Assembly (NCBI RefSeq): GCF_029855045.1
Contig: NZ_CP123228.1
Coordinates: forward strand, 4,836,001-4,900,000
DNA length: 64,000 nt
Reading direction: 5' to 3'
From: Piscinibacter sp. XHJ-5
GTDB lineage: Bacteria > Pseudomonadota > Gammaproteobacteria > Burkholderiales > Burkholderiaceae_C
Position 1 is the first letter of the stretch. Every line of letters starts with the position of its first letter. Below, one piece after another: positions 43,526-53,027 of this stretch. Under the pieces are notes generated by a model that was not told where the DNA came from, made no database searches, and worked only from the letters and a program-made list of their open reading frames with translations. A program made the translations under genes and the position numbers.

Positions 43526-43840
43526 CTATTCATCCGAAAGGATTTCGTTTGCAAGGTTGTCCACCACCACGGGACTTTCAAAATACGTGACCGAGGGATC
43601 TGTACCGTATTTCGCCCGTACAAAGACCCTCCAACTCTCCGTGTACATCGCCTCGGCCTCAGCGCGCGACTTCCAGAGATAGATTCCGCCAGCCGTGCTC
43701 CCGTCTTCCGAGAGGACATAGACCTTCCGGACAAGACCACGCACGCCCTGATACGTCGGCGCTGTGCTCAGAAAGATCGTTCGTGCCTCTTCCCGCGTGA
43801 TGGGCTGTGGCAACCGAAACGTGGTGATGGCCGTGATCAT
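43526..43840 (-). CDS. YdhR-like monooxygenase-fold protein, integron cassette gene
   Basis: 104 residues. Dimeric alpha-beta barrel pattern: MITAITTFRLPQPITREEAR, APTYQGVRGLVRKVYVLSED, GGIYLWKSRAEAEAMY. It matches the YdhR family, proposed monooxygenases acting on small aromatic compounds without cofactor; function not proven. ATG at 43838-43840 with GGAG upstream. It lies upstream of attC site 2 in cassette orientation; no clear attC is seen on its other side, so it may be the first cassette of array 1. Confidence 0.75.
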   Translation of the reverse strand: MITAITTFRLPQPITREEARTIFLSTAPTYQGVRGLVRKVYVLSEDGSTAGGIYLWKSRAEAEAMYTESWRVFVRAKYGTDPSVTYFESPVVVDNLANEILSDE

Positions 43841-43941
43841 GGAGGCTCTCCTTCGGGGTACCTGATGGCTGCAAAAGACGCCTGACTTGCAGTGCGCGTC
43901 ATTTTGCTGCGTAACACCGAGGCTTGATGAATGACGTCGAC

Positions 43942-45702
43942 CTATTCGGGCAGGCCGGCCTTCGCCAGCCCAGCGTAGTAGCGCTCGCGCTGGCTGCGGC
44001 AGAGGTCGTTGGCGCACAGCCGCTCGTCGCGGAACGACGAAATCGTGTAGGCGGGCAGCCGCTGCCTGAATTCGGCCAGCGCCGCGCGTGCGGTTTCCGT
44101 TTCGCCCAGGTTCGCTGCTGCCGCGGCGACCCACGAATGAGCCACCGCGTGCTGCGGGCGCTCGAGCACCGAGCGCCGCGCCCATTCGAGCGCCTCGCGG
44201 TCGCGGCCCAGGTACAGATGTGCCGCCGCGGTGACGACGAAGATGCCGTTGAGATTCGGATCGCGCGGGCTGAGCCGCCGCGCCTGCACCAGGGCGGCGA
44301 TCGCTTCATCCTGCCGGCCGAGCGTGCAACGTGCATAACCGAGCCAGAACCAGGCACTGGCATCGTTGCGATTGAGCGCGATCTGGCGCTCGAGCAACTC
44401 CACCGCCTGCTCGGAGCGGCCGGCCAGCGCGAGCGTCGTACCGCGCACGCCGACGACACGTGCATCCGCATGATCCAGTTGAAAGGCCCGCTCCGAGAGC
44501 CTGTCGGCCTGTTGAAGCCACTGCTCGCGCGTCGCGCCTCGCAGGCTCAGCCAGCGCTGCGACACGTCGTAGTTGTAGGTCTGTGCCAACAGCGCGAAGG
44601 CGAGCGCCGACCCCGGGTCGCGCGCGCTCACCCGCTCGAGCAGCCGGCGCGCCTGCTGCACGGAGTCCGGCGTCGTCCGGTTGAACTGCAGCAGCCACCG
44701 CGCCTGCAACAACAGGTCCTGCAAGTCGGCACCGGGCCGCGATCGCGCACGGCCGGTTTCCACTTCCTGCAGCGTCAGGTCCAGCGACCTCGCCACCGTC
44801 CCGGTGACTCGGCGGTATAGCGCAGGAAGGTCGGGGAGTTCGGCGTCGATGCGGTCTGCCCACAGGGCGCGCCCGCTCTCGGTGTCGACGAGCTGAAGGG
44901 TGAGCCGCACCGCGTCGCCCAAACGCATCAGTCCACCGTCGAGCACGTAGCGCACGCCGAGCTCGCGGCCCACCTGACGCACGTCGACGCTGCGGCCGCG
45001 GTAGCTGTCCGCGGTGGCGCGGGCGATCACGAAGGTCTCGGGAATGCGCGAGAGGTCGACCGTGATCTCGTCGGTGAGCGCGGCGGCGAGGCGGTCCTGT
45101 GCCGGGTCGCCGCCCTCACTTGCCAGCGGAAGCACCACGATCGACAGCCCCGGTCGGGATGCCGCGACTGGGGCACGCTGGGGAGCCGACCAGGGCGCCC
45201 AGATCAGGCTGACGCTCAAGGCAGCGACGACCGCTCCGATCACCAGCCCACTCGCCACGAAGACCCGTGCGGGTAGCCGAGCCGGGGCCTTTCCTGCCGC
45301 CGGGGCAGCGGGCGCTCGGTCCGTATGGGCCACAGCCAGTTCGGCGGCCTCAGGTTGGGCGAAACCCAGCCCCTCCATGGTTGCCGGGACGGCCAGCGCA
45401 TAGCCGCGCCGCGGCACCGTCTTGATGATCTTCTGCTCGACATCACCCAGCGCGCGCCGGATGTCGCTGATGCAGCGCGCGATCGAGTCGTCCGTCACCA
45501 CGAGCCCCGGCCAGACGGCGGAGATCAACTCGTCCTTGGTCACGACGTGGCCCGCGTGGCGCACGAGGAAGGCGAGTGCATCGAAGGCCAACGGTCGCAA
45601 TTCAACGTCGGCGCCCGAGCGCCGCAGCGTGCGCCGCTGCCCGTCGAGTTCGAAGGCGTCGAATCGGAACGTCGCGGCAGTGAATTCCTCGGTCCGGCCC
45701 AT
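43942..45702 (-). CDS. ToxR/CadC-like transmembrane regulator with TPR domain
   Basis: 586 residues. An N-terminal OmpR-type winged helix (about 12-108; ELRPLAFDALAFLVRHAG and RRALGD..KTVPRRGYAL), one membrane helix (about 148-171), then a TolB/adenylate-cyclase-associated segment (SIVVLPLASEGGD, FVIARATADSYRG, VLDGGLMR) and TPR-like helices to the end. Such proteins sense periplasmic signals and bind DNA directly. Divergent from the lipoprotein hydrolase at 45858, a likely target. Co-directional with array 1. Confidence 0.9.
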   Translation of the reverse strand: MGRTEEFTAATFRFDAFELDGQRRTLRRSGADVELRPLAFDALAFLVRHAGHVVTKDELISAVWPGLVVTDDSIARCISDIRRALGDVEQKIIKTVPRRGYALAVPATMEGLGFAQPEAAELAVAHTDRAPAAPAAGKAPARLPARVFVASGLVIGAVVAALSVSLIWAPWSAPQRAPVAASRPGLSIVVLPLASEGGDPAQDRLAAALTDEITVDLSRIPETFVIARATADSYRGRSVDVRQVGRELGVRYVLDGGLMRLGDAVRLTLQLVDTESGRALWADRIDAELPDLPALYRRVTGTVARSLDLTLQEVETGRARSRPGADLQDLLLQARWLLQFNRTTPDSVQQARRLLERVSARDPGSALAFALLAQTYNYDVSQRWLSLRGATREQWLQQADRLSERAFQLDHADARVVGVRGTTLALAGRSEQAVELLERQIALNRNDASAWFWLGYARCTLGRQDEAIAALVQARRLSPRDPNLNGIFVVTAAAHLYLGRDREALEWARRSVLERPQHAVAHSWVAAAAANLGETETARAALAEFRQRLPAYTISSFRDERLCANDLCRSQRERYYAGLAKAGLPE

Positions 45703-45857
45703 CGGTGAGATTCGCTCTCCGGGGCGCAGTTTGCGCCCGAGACCGCGACGAAGTACAGCGCAACTCAGGCTTATTCAGCCCGCACGCGGCGAATTTCAGG
45801 ACTCCCCGGCGACGCCGAGCTCAGATTGGCGTCTCCACTCAGCTGCCGGAGTCGATC

Positions 45858-46949
45858 ATGTTGAAGAGCTTGCGCCGATGGTTTGCCGCAGTCACCGTCG
45901 TGTCGGCGATGGCCGGCCTGCGGGTTCTGGTGCTGCCTGCCTTCGCCTTGGCCGGATGCGCCGCCGCGCCATGGGCACCGGACATTCCGGCCCTGGCCGT
46001 CGACGAATTCCACGTTCCGTCGAAATCGGCGGGCATCGAGCTCTTCGTTCGCAACAAGCGGGTGAAAGGGGCGCAGGCGTTCCCTTCCAGCCGCATCGTG
46101 CTCTTCGTTCACGGCGTCACCTTCCCGTCCGAGTCGACGTTCGATCTGTCTCTGGACGGCCTGTCCTGGATGGACTACATCGCACGGGCCGGGTACGACG
46201 TCTACCTGGTCGACGTGCGCGGCTACGGCGGGTCGACTCGCCCCGCGGCGATGTCCGAGCCCCCCGATCGCAATCCTCCCGTTGCCACGCTGGCCGAGGC
46301 GGTTGACGACGTCGACGCCGCCGTCGACTTCATCCGGCGTCGGCGCCATGTCGAGCGGATCAATCTGATCGGCTGGTCCTGGGGTACCGCCATCATGGGG
46401 CGCTACGCCGCCAGTCATGGCGACAAGGTCGAGCGCCTCGTGCTGTACGCGCCGGTGTGGCAGCGAACGACACAGTCGCCGGCGGCTCCCGGGACCGACG
46501 CGAAGACGGCGTACCGGCTGGTCAATGTTGCGGCAGCCAGGTCGCGCTGGCTGGCCGGCGTGGCGCGGGACAAGCAGGAGCAACTCGTTCCCCGCGGTTG
46601 GTTCGAGACTTGGGTGGCCGCCAACCTTGCGACCGACCCTTGGGGATCGAACCGGTTGCCGCCGGTCATGCGCGCTCCGAACGGCGGCTTGCCCGCGCCT
46701 CAGCCATCGGGCGACTGGGTGCCGCCCTACGATCCGGTGCTCATCAAGGCCCCCACCCTGCTGGTCAAGGGAGAGTGGGATGCCGATACGCCCTCGTCCA
46801 TGGCGCAGGCGCTGTTCCCGCTGCTCGCCAATGCACCGGTGAAGCAGTACGTCGAGATCGGCGAGGGGACGCACTCGATCATGCTGGAGCGAAACCGCAT
46901 GCAGCTGTTCCGCGTTGTCCTGAGCTTTCTTGACGGACCGAATGATTGA
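45858..46949 (+). CDS. Alpha/beta hydrolase lipoprotein
   Basis: 363 residues. Signal peptide with lipobox (LPAFALAGC, Cys about residue 34). Hydrolase core: VLFVHGVTFPSESTFD, DVRGYGGSTRP, nucleophile elbow GWSWGTA, acid region LVKGEWDADTP and catalytic His in GEGTHSIML. A membrane-anchored periplasmic esterase or lipase of unknown substrate. It is divergent from the ToxR-like regulator with 155 bp between, so regulation by that protein is plausible. Confidence 0.85.
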   Translation: MLKSLRRWFAAVTVVSAMAGLRVLVLPAFALAGCAAAPWAPDIPALAVDEFHVPSKSAGIELFVRNKRVKGAQAFPSSRIVLFVHGVTFPSESTFDLSLDGLSWMDYIARAGYDVYLVDVRGYGGSTRPAAMSEPPDRNPPVATLAEAVDDVDAAVDFIRRRRHVERINLIGWSWGTAIMGRYAASHGDKVERLVLYAPVWQRTTQSPAAPGTDAKTAYRLVNVAAARSRWLAGVARDKQEQLVPRGWFETWVAANLATDPWGSNRLPPVMRAPNGGLPAPQPSGDWVPPYDPVLIKAPTLLVKGEWDADTPSSMAQALFPLLANAPVKQYVEIGEGTHSIMLERNRMQLFRVVLSFLDGPND

Positions 46950-46981
46950 ATCGATCGGGGCGTCGGGCCGAGCCGGTCGGC

Positions 46982-48427
46982 TCACGACGCCTTGGACGGC
47001 AGGCCGAAATCCGCGCGCAGGTCGGGTTGGAAGCCGAGTGCCGCGTACTCGCCGCTGGCGCGGTCCTGGACGTACCGGCCACGCACCTCGCCGCGCGCGA
47101 TGCGCTCGAGCGCGTCGGCCACGGCGTCGATGTCGTCGAAGCTGTTGTACGAACCGAAGCTGACGCGCACCATGCCCGGTATTGCACGGCGGTCGCCGGC
47201 GATCATGTCCGCGCGCAGATCCTGCACCTCGACCGGCGACAGCCCGAGCAGCGCGATGAGGTACGGATGCGCGCAGAAGCACCCGTTGCGCACACCGATG
47301 CCGAACTCGGTCGACAGCACCGCCGCGACATGGCCGTGCGACAAACCCTCCAGATTGAACGTGATGACGCCCAGCCGTTCACCGGCGCGCGCCGGGTCGG
47401 CGTCGCCGTAGATGGTGAGGCCCTCGATGCGCGAGAAACGTTGGAGTGCATACGCCGTCAGCTCGGCCTCGTGGCGCGCGATCGCGTCCATGCCGATGCG
47501 CTGCAGCGCCTGCACGGCGGCGGCCATCGCCACCGCGCCGACGACGTTGGGCGAGCCCGCCTCGTCGCGGTCTTCGGCCGCCGGCGCCCACTCGACGTCG
47601 TCGAGCGACACGAACTCGATGGTTCCGCCGCCGCGCTGCTCGGGCGCGCCGCGCTCGAAGGTGTCGCGCCGGCCGATCAGCGCGCCGGTGCCGAAGGGCG
47701 CGTACATCTTGTGCGCCGACAGCGCCACGTAGTCGAGGTGAGCCGGGTCGTCGAGCGCGCCGACGCGGATCGCGCGGTGCGGCGCGAGCTGCGCGCAGTC
47801 GACGAAGATCTGCGCGCCGGCGGCGTGCACCTTCTCGGCGAGCCGGTGCACGTCGGGCAGCGTGCCGGTGACGTTGGAGCCGCCGGTCACCGCGAGCAGC
47901 CTGACGCGGCCGGCGTGCTCGCGCAGCAGCCGCTCGAAGTGCGCCTCGTCGAAGCGGCCGAGCGCGTCGCAACCGACGTGCAGCACCCGCGCTGGCGTCG
48001 CGCGCCACGGAAGATCGTTGCTGTGATGCTCGAGCTGCGATACCAGCACCACATCGCCGGGCTGCAGCGCCAGCCGCGCGGCCAGCTTGTTGATCGCCTC
48101 GGTGGTGTTCTTCCCGAAGAGGACGACGTGCTCGGGATCGTCCGCGCCGACGAAACCGGCGACGATGCGGCGCGCGTCCTCGTAGGCCTGCGTCGCGACA
48201 CGGCTCTTGAAGCCGGCGCCGCGGTGCACCGAGGAGTACCAGGGCATGAACTCGTTCACTGCGTCGAGCACCTCGCGCAGCACCGGCGTCGAAGCCGCGT
48301 TGTCCAGGTTCACGTAGGCGCGCCTCCCACCGCCGAGCACCGGGACCTCGCGGTCGATGCCGACGACACGTTCGCGCACCGCCGCCAGCGCGTCGGCGTG
48401 CCGGATGGAGTTCAGCTGGATCAGCAT
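46982..48427 (-). CDS. Class V aminotransferase, cysteine-desulfurase-like
   Basis: 481-residue PLP enzyme. NLDNAASTP (about 40-48), GKNTTEAINKLA, EHHSNDLPW, the Schiff-base region VALSAHKMYAPFGTGALIG, and GVRNGCFCAHPYL, where a Cys stands in the position of the catalytic Cys loop of SufS/CsdA-type desulfurases. The protein is longer than SufS (about 406) owing to a C-terminal extension. It may mobilise sulfur from cysteine or act on another amino acid. It forms an operon with a 24-codon ORF and DUF4395. Confidence 0.85.
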   Translation of the reverse strand: MLIQLNSIRHADALAAVRERVVGIDREVPVLGGGRRAYVNLDNAASTPVLREVLDAVNEFMPWYSSVHRGAGFKSRVATQAYEDARRIVAGFVGADDPEHVVLFGKNTTEAINKLAARLALQPGDVVLVSQLEHHSNDLPWRATPARVLHVGCDALGRFDEAHFERLLREHAGRVRLLAVTGGSNVTGTLPDVHRLAEKVHAAGAQIFVDCAQLAPHRAIRVGALDDPAHLDYVALSAHKMYAPFGTGALIGRRDTFERGAPEQRGGGTIEFVSLDDVEWAPAAEDRDEAGSPNVVGAVAMAAAVQALQRIGMDAIARHEAELTAYALQRFSRIEGLTIYGDADPARAGERLGVITFNLEGLSHGHVAAVLSTEFGIGVRNGCFCAHPYLIALLGLSPVEVQDLRADMIAGDRRAIPGMVRVSFGSYNSFDDIDAVADALERIARGEVRGRYVQDRASGEYAALGFQPDLRADFGLPSKAS

Positions 48428-48445
48428 CGTAGGCCTCCCAAGGGG

Positions 48446-48520
48446 TCAGGCAAGGCGGCCGTCGCCGTCGAGGCCGAAGCGCTCGACGAGTTCGTGCCAG
48501 ATCGCGGGCGTGGTCGTCAT
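48446..48520 (-). CDS. 24-residue ORF between DUF4395 and desulfurase-like genes
   Basis: MTTTPAIWHELVERFGLDGD followed by GRLA and TGA. The ATG (48518-48520) has GGAGG 5 bases upstream, better than many full genes here, and the ORF fills the gap between two co-directional genes. It may be a genuine small protein or a leader peptide. Confidence 0.4.
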   Translation of the reverse strand: MTTTPAIWHELVERFGLDGDGRLA

Positions 48521-48542
48521 GGCAGCCTCCTCACGGGTCGGG

Positions 48543-49094
48543 TCAGCGGATGTCGCAGGCGCCGTGCGCGCAGATCTCGTAGGCCTCGTCCTTGCGCGCC
48601 CAGCCGCGCCGCACCAGCAGGCCGTGGATCTCGCAGCCGAGGCACAGTCCGAGCACGGCCTCGAGCCACATCAGCGTCAGGCAGATCAGGCAGATCGTCA
48701 GCGGCAGGGCGCCGCGGATGCCGCTGTTGGTGATGACCATCATGGCGAACGACATCACCAGCCCGAGCGTCCAGGCGAAGCGTTTCGGCTTGGCCGACGC
48801 CCATTCCGGCTTGCGGCGGCGCACCATCCAGCCGGCGACCACGCCGAGCGGGCTGGACTGGATGCCGACGGCGACGCGGACCAGGAACTCGACGAAGAAC
48901 AGCGTCGTGACCGTCTGGATCGGCAGGTACTGCTTCGCGAAGTAGGCGTAGACGAAGGCCGCCGCGCCGAGCACCAGCGTCATGCCGGCGGCCGCGCGCA
49001 CCTGGTGCTCGTTGAACACGCCGGCATGCACCGGCTGGCCGTCGTGCTTCAGACCGTGGATCAGCTCGCCGTGGGTCGCCGGAAGAATCGTCAT
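48543..49094 (-). CDS. DUF4395 membrane protein
   Basis: 183 residues with about four hydrophobic helices (GMTLVLGAAAFVYAYFA, TLFFVEFLVRVAVGI, LGLVMSFAMMVI, LTICLICLTLMWLEAVLGLC). The pattern NEHQVRAAAG and the C-terminal CLGCEIHGLL and CAHGACDIR place it in DUF4395. The Cys pairs at the end of the last helix suggest a redox or sulfur role, which fits the neighbouring desulfurase-like gene. ATG at 49092-49094. Confidence 0.8.
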   Translation of the reverse strand: MTILPATHGELIHGLKHDGQPVHAGVFNEHQVRAAAGMTLVLGAAAFVYAYFAKQYLPIQTVTTLFFVEFLVRVAVGIQSSPLGVVAGWMVRRRKPEWASAKPKRFAWTLGLVMSFAMMVITNSGIRGALPLTICLICLTLMWLEAVLGLCLGCEIHGLLVRRGWARKDEAYEICAHGACDIR

Positions 49095-49446
49095 CTCGGG
49101 TGCCTGCAAGGTCGTTGCGACAGGCTTCACTCTCGGCGTCGGCCGCCGGAAAGTCCTAAAGGGCGCCCAAAACGTTCCCAAAACCGGACCGCCTTGCAGC
49201 CGCTGGACGGCCGCGATGAGAACCTCGAGCTGGTGCGCGGGCTGCTCGCCGGGCACCGGCTGGTCACGAGTTGGCCGCCATCACGCCCTGCCGCCTTCCC
49301 GGCTCGCTGGCACTCGACAGCTTCGAGTGCCATGCCCAGTGACTATCATTGCGCTGCGAACGTCGTTCGGACATTCGACTGTCCGATGTCGTGGTGCTTG
49401 CATGGAAGCGCCCCCGGGTCCCGACCCAGTGCATTGGAGAAGCTCC
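49095..49446. other. Divergent intergenic region with a palindrome
   Basis: No gene seen. TCGGACA, TTCGAC, TGTCCGA at 49367-49386 is an inverted repeat 60 bases before the binding-protein start and may be an operator. Confidence 0.4.
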
Positions 49447-50595
49447 ATGAAGTGCACGCTGCTCGCCTTGGCATGTGCCGGTATGCCGCTGGTGGCGACG
49501 GCTGCCGGTCCTCCTGTGTCACTGGCACCCGGCGCCGAACCCGTCGCTTCGAACAGGCTTGCCTCGGGCTCCCTGGCCGAGGCTCAGCGCGTTCTTGACG
49601 CTGCAGCCAAGCCCGCCGCCGCGTGGAATGGGCCGCGAACCGGTCCGCCGGCCCAGCCCGGAAAGCACATTGCCGTCGTCGGCGAAGATCTTCGCAACGG
49701 AGGCATTCTGGGCGTCGCCCAGGGTGTGCGCGAAGCCGCCAAGGTAATCGGGTGGAATGTCAGCGTCTTCGATTGCGGCGGCACCGTCAGCGGCAGGCGA
49801 AAGGCGCTGGCGGACGCATTGGCGAAAAGCCCGGACGGCCTGCTGCTGATCGGCCCGGATGCCCGCGCGATCCGGGCCGGGTTGCTGCCGTACGAAGGAC
49901 GCGGTGTCCCCATCGTGGGCTGGCATGTCGCACCCACGGCAGGACCCGTGGCCGGCACGCCGGTGGCGATGAACGTGTCGACCGATCCACTGGAGGTTGC
50001 GCGCGTGACCGCACTGGCGGCGATCGTGCAGTCCAAGGGCCGTGCGGGCGTCGTGGTCTTCACCGACACCAGCCTGGAGCTGCCGAAAACCAAGGCGAAC
50101 GCCATGGCCGATGTCGTTCGCGCGTGCCCCGGGTGCACCTTGCTCGAGATCGTCGATGTGCCGATCTCGAAAAACCCGGAAATGATGCCGCGGACCACGC
50201 GCGACCTTCTCGCCCGCCACGGCACGCGATGGACCCACGCACTGGCCATCAACGACATCTACTTCGACTATGCCGCTCCGGTGTTGACACAGGCCGGCCT
50301 GGCGAACGACGCGATCAGCATGTTGTCGGCCGGCGACGGCAGCGCGGCGGCGTTCCTGCGCATCAAGGCGGGCACCTTCCAGTCGGCCACCGTTGCCGAG
50401 CCGCTCAACTTGCACGGTTGGCAGCTGGTCGACGAAATGAACCGGCTGCTTGCCAGGCAGCCGGTCACCGGCTTCGTGTTTCCGGTGCATCTCGTGACTC
50501 CGGCCAATATCGACACCGACGGCGGCGACCGCCTGATGTACGACCCGGCCAACGGCTATCGGGACATCTACAAGCGCATCTGGCAGAGGGGGTGA
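49447..50595 (+). CDS. Periplasmic sugar-type binding protein for kinase sensing
   Basis: 382 residues with a signal peptide (MKCTLLALACAGMPLVATAA). The fold is that of the ribose/LacI-type periplasmic binding proteins: HIAVVGEDLRNGGILGVAQGV, GLLLIGPDARA, VAMNVSTDPLEVARV, AGVVVFTDTS, LSAGDGSAAAFLRIKAG. No transporter genes adjoin it. Its stop overlaps the start of a hybrid histidine kinase (TGATG), so it most likely serves as ligand-sensing partner of that kinase rather than for uptake. Confidence 0.85.
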   Translation: MKCTLLALACAGMPLVATAAGPPVSLAPGAEPVASNRLASGSLAEAQRVLDAAAKPAAAWNGPRTGPPAQPGKHIAVVGEDLRNGGILGVAQGVREAAKVIGWNVSVFDCGGTVSGRRKALADALAKSPDGLLLIGPDARAIRAGLLPYEGRGVPIVGWHVAPTAGPVAGTPVAMNVSTDPLEVARVTALAAIVQSKGRAGVVVFTDTSLELPKTKANAMADVVRACPGCTLLEIVDVPISKNPEMMPRTTRDLLARHGTRWTHALAINDIYFDYAAPVLTQAGLANDAISMLSAGDGSAAAFLRIKAGTFQSATVAEPLNLHGWQLVDEMNRLLARQPVTGFVFPVHLVTPANIDTDGGDRLMYDPANGYRDIYKRIWQRG

Positions 50596-53027
50596 TGCTG
50601 CGCATCCCGCAATCGCTCACGGCCCAGTTCGCCCTCGCGGTATCCGCGCTGGTGCTGGTGATGGTCGCGCTCGGCGTCACCACCATCTATGCCTTGACCA
50701 GCTCCGCGGAGACCGTCCGGCAGCTGGCGGAGCAGCGCCTGTCGCACCTGGAGGACGCGCAGGCACTGGTGCAGCGCACCCTGCTCATCGAGCGAATGGC
50801 GCTGCGGCTGCCCGGGATCGACGTGCCGGGCGACCTGCGCGAAACGCATCGCAAGGTCATCGAGGAACTGGAGTCCTTCGACCGTCTGGTGGACCGCCTG
50901 GCGGCTGCGGCGGCACATGACAACGTCGAGGTGCTGGACCTGCATCGCTCGAGCCAGTTGTTCCGCAACACCGTCAACATCGTCGCCCAGCTGCACGACA
51001 GCGCACCCGGGCCGAAGTCCGCGGCGGGCGACGGGCTGCGACGCCAGGCCGAGGCGCTGGCGGCGGCGGCGCGCCAGCAGTCGGACTATTTCACGCGGGA
51101 CTACCGGGAGGCAGTGCGCGACCTGCTCGAGGTCTCGGTGCGCACACGGTGGCTGGTCGTCGGTCTGGTCGGGGCGAGCTTGCTGATCGCCTGGTTGATC
51201 ACGCACCAGTTTCTGGGCCGCCATGTCGTGGCGCGGCTGAGGCAGGTCAGCCACCACCTGCGGCATGGCGACATCGATGGCCGGCCCGGCAGCGTCTCGG
51301 TGCAAGGCAGTGACGAGATTGCCGACATGGCCCGCGCCGTCGAGCAGTTTCTCGAAGACCGGCGGCAGCGCAAACAGGCCGAGATGGAGGTGCTTGCGCT
51401 GAACTCGCAGCTGGAGCAGCGCGTGGCCCGGCGCACGGCCGAACTGACGCTCGCCAACGCCCGCCAGCAGGCCGAGATCATCGAACGGGAAAGGGTCGAG
51501 ACCGAGTTGCGGCGCCACCGCGAACACCTGGAAGACCGGATTCGCGAGCGCACCGCCGAGCTGGTCATCGCCAAGGATCGCGCCGATGCCGCGAACCACG
51601 CCAAGACGGCCTTCCTGGCGCGCATGAGCCACGAGCTGCGCACGCCGCTCAATGCGGTGCTGGGCTATGCGCAGCTGCTGCAGCGCCATCCCAACTTGAC
51701 CCCACAACAGCAACTGCGGGCCCTGCAGACGATCGAGGCCAGTGGAGACAACCTGCTGGTGCTCATCAACGAAATCCTGGATCTGTCGAAGATCGAGGCC
51801 GGAAAGCTGGACCTGCATGCGGCTGCCTTCGAGCTCCCCGGCTTCGTCGAAGACATCGCCGCCATGATCCGCATCAAGGCAGAGCGAAAGGGCTTGCGCT
51901 TCCGGCACGAGAGGGACATCGACCTTCCGCAGACCATACGGGCCGACGAGAACCGACTGCGCCAGGTGCTGCTCAATCTGCTGGACAACGCGGTGAAATT
52001 CACCGACCAGGGTCAGTTGACACTGCGCATCACGATGCCGCGGCGCGATGTCCAGGAGGCGGAGCTGCAATTCGAAGTGCAGGATTCAGGCGCCGGCATC
52101 GACGAGACGGATCTCGAGACGATCTTCCGGCCTTTCGAGCAGGTCTGCGACGAGCGACACCGCTACAGCGGCACCGGCCTCGGCCTGGCGATCAGCCGCC
52201 AGCTCGTGCGCTTGATGGGCAGCGACATCCATGTCGAAAGCCGGATCGGAGCCGGCAGCCGGTTCTGGTTCACCCTTGCGGTTCCCATTGATCAGGAGGT
52301 GTCCTCACCGCCGCCCGCGCAGGCCGCGATTTCCGGCTACACAGGGCATCGGAGGCGCATCCTGGTCGTCGACGACGTGGCGCCGAACCGAGCGGTGCTG
52401 ACGGACATCCTCGAGCGCATCGGCTTCGAGGTGCTCGAGGCGGCCGATGGCCTTCAGGCCCTCGAACACGTGGCGGCCAGCGCTCCGGACCTGGTGCTGA
52501 TGGACATGATGATGCCGGTCATGGATGGGCTCGAAGCCACGCGGCGGCTTCGCCAATTGCCAAGCGGGAACGATCTGCCCGTGATCGCCGTGTCCGCAAG
52601 CGTCTCCGATGCCGACCGGCACCGCTGCCTGGCGGTTGGCGTCGTCGAATTCGTCGCCAAGCCCATCGACCAGACGGTGCTTCTGGAGCAGATCGGCAAG
52701 ACCCTGGGCCTGACCTGGACGGTGACGGAAGCGAGTGCGACCTCCGCTCTCGAGGAGGAAGCGCTGGTGGCTCCGCCTGAGCACGAGATGCAAAGGCTGC
52801 GACTGCTGGCCCGCGCCGGCAACATGCGTGCACTGCGTGAATGGTCGGACCATGTCGCAACTCTCGACGCACGATTCCATCCCTTCGCAGACAGGGTTCG
52901 CACCCTGGCGGAGGGATTCGAGTCGACTGAAATCGCCGCACTGTCGGAGCGATACGCGGGATCGGACGCGGAGAACGTCGCCGACGAGGTGGCCCCAGTC
53001 GCAAAGCCGGCCAGCAGCCATCCGTGA
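50595..53027 (+). CDS. Hybrid sensor histidine kinase
   Basis: 810 residues. Two membrane helices (about 10-32 and 185-206) enclose a helical periplasmic sensor of about 150 residues; then HAMP (about 206-258), a coiled coil, HisKA with FLARMSHELRTPLNAVLGY (phospho-His near 346), and HATPase with NLLDNAVKF, DSGAGID and GTGLGLAI. A receiver follows (about 588-705) with Asp in LVLMDMMMP, and then a 100-residue helical tail that may be a degenerate phosphotransfer domain. Coupled to the periplasmic binding protein. It converges with array 2. Confidence 0.93.
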   Translation: MLRIPQSLTAQFALAVSALVLVMVALGVTTIYALTSSAETVRQLAEQRLSHLEDAQALVQRTLLIERMALRLPGIDVPGDLRETHRKVIEELESFDRLVDRLAAAAAHDNVEVLDLHRSSQLFRNTVNIVAQLHDSAPGPKSAAGDGLRRQAEALAAAARQQSDYFTRDYREAVRDLLEVSVRTRWLVVGLVGASLLIAWLITHQFLGRHVVARLRQVSHHLRHGDIDGRPGSVSVQGSDEIADMARAVEQFLEDRRQRKQAEMEVLALNSQLEQRVARRTAELTLANARQQAEIIERERVETELRRHREHLEDRIRERTAELVIAKDRADAANHAKTAFLARMSHELRTPLNAVLGYAQLLQRHPNLTPQQQLRALQTIEASGDNLLVLINEILDLSKIEAGKLDLHAAAFELPGFVEDIAAMIRIKAERKGLRFRHERDIDLPQTIRADENRLRQVLLNLLDNAVKFTDQGQLTLRITMPRRDVQEAELQFEVQDSGAGIDETDLETIFRPFEQVCDERHRYSGTGLGLAISRQLVRLMGSDIHVESRIGAGSRFWFTLAVPIDQEVSSPPPAQAAISGYTGHRRRILVVDDVAPNRAVLTDILERIGFEVLEAADGLQALEHVAASAPDLVLMDMMMPVMDGLEATRRLRQLPSGNDLPVIAVSASVSDADRHRCLAVGVVEFVAKPIDQTVLLEQIGKTLGLTWTVTEASATSALEEEALVAPPEHEMQRLRLLARAGNMRALREWSDHVATLDARFHPFADRVRTLAEGFESTEIAALSERYAGSDAENVADEVAPVAKPASSHP

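Noticed and set aside
43880..43925. A further attC site right of the YdhR-like gene
   Set aside because: GCCTGAC and GTAACAC are present, but the arms do not match the consensus seen in the other sites.
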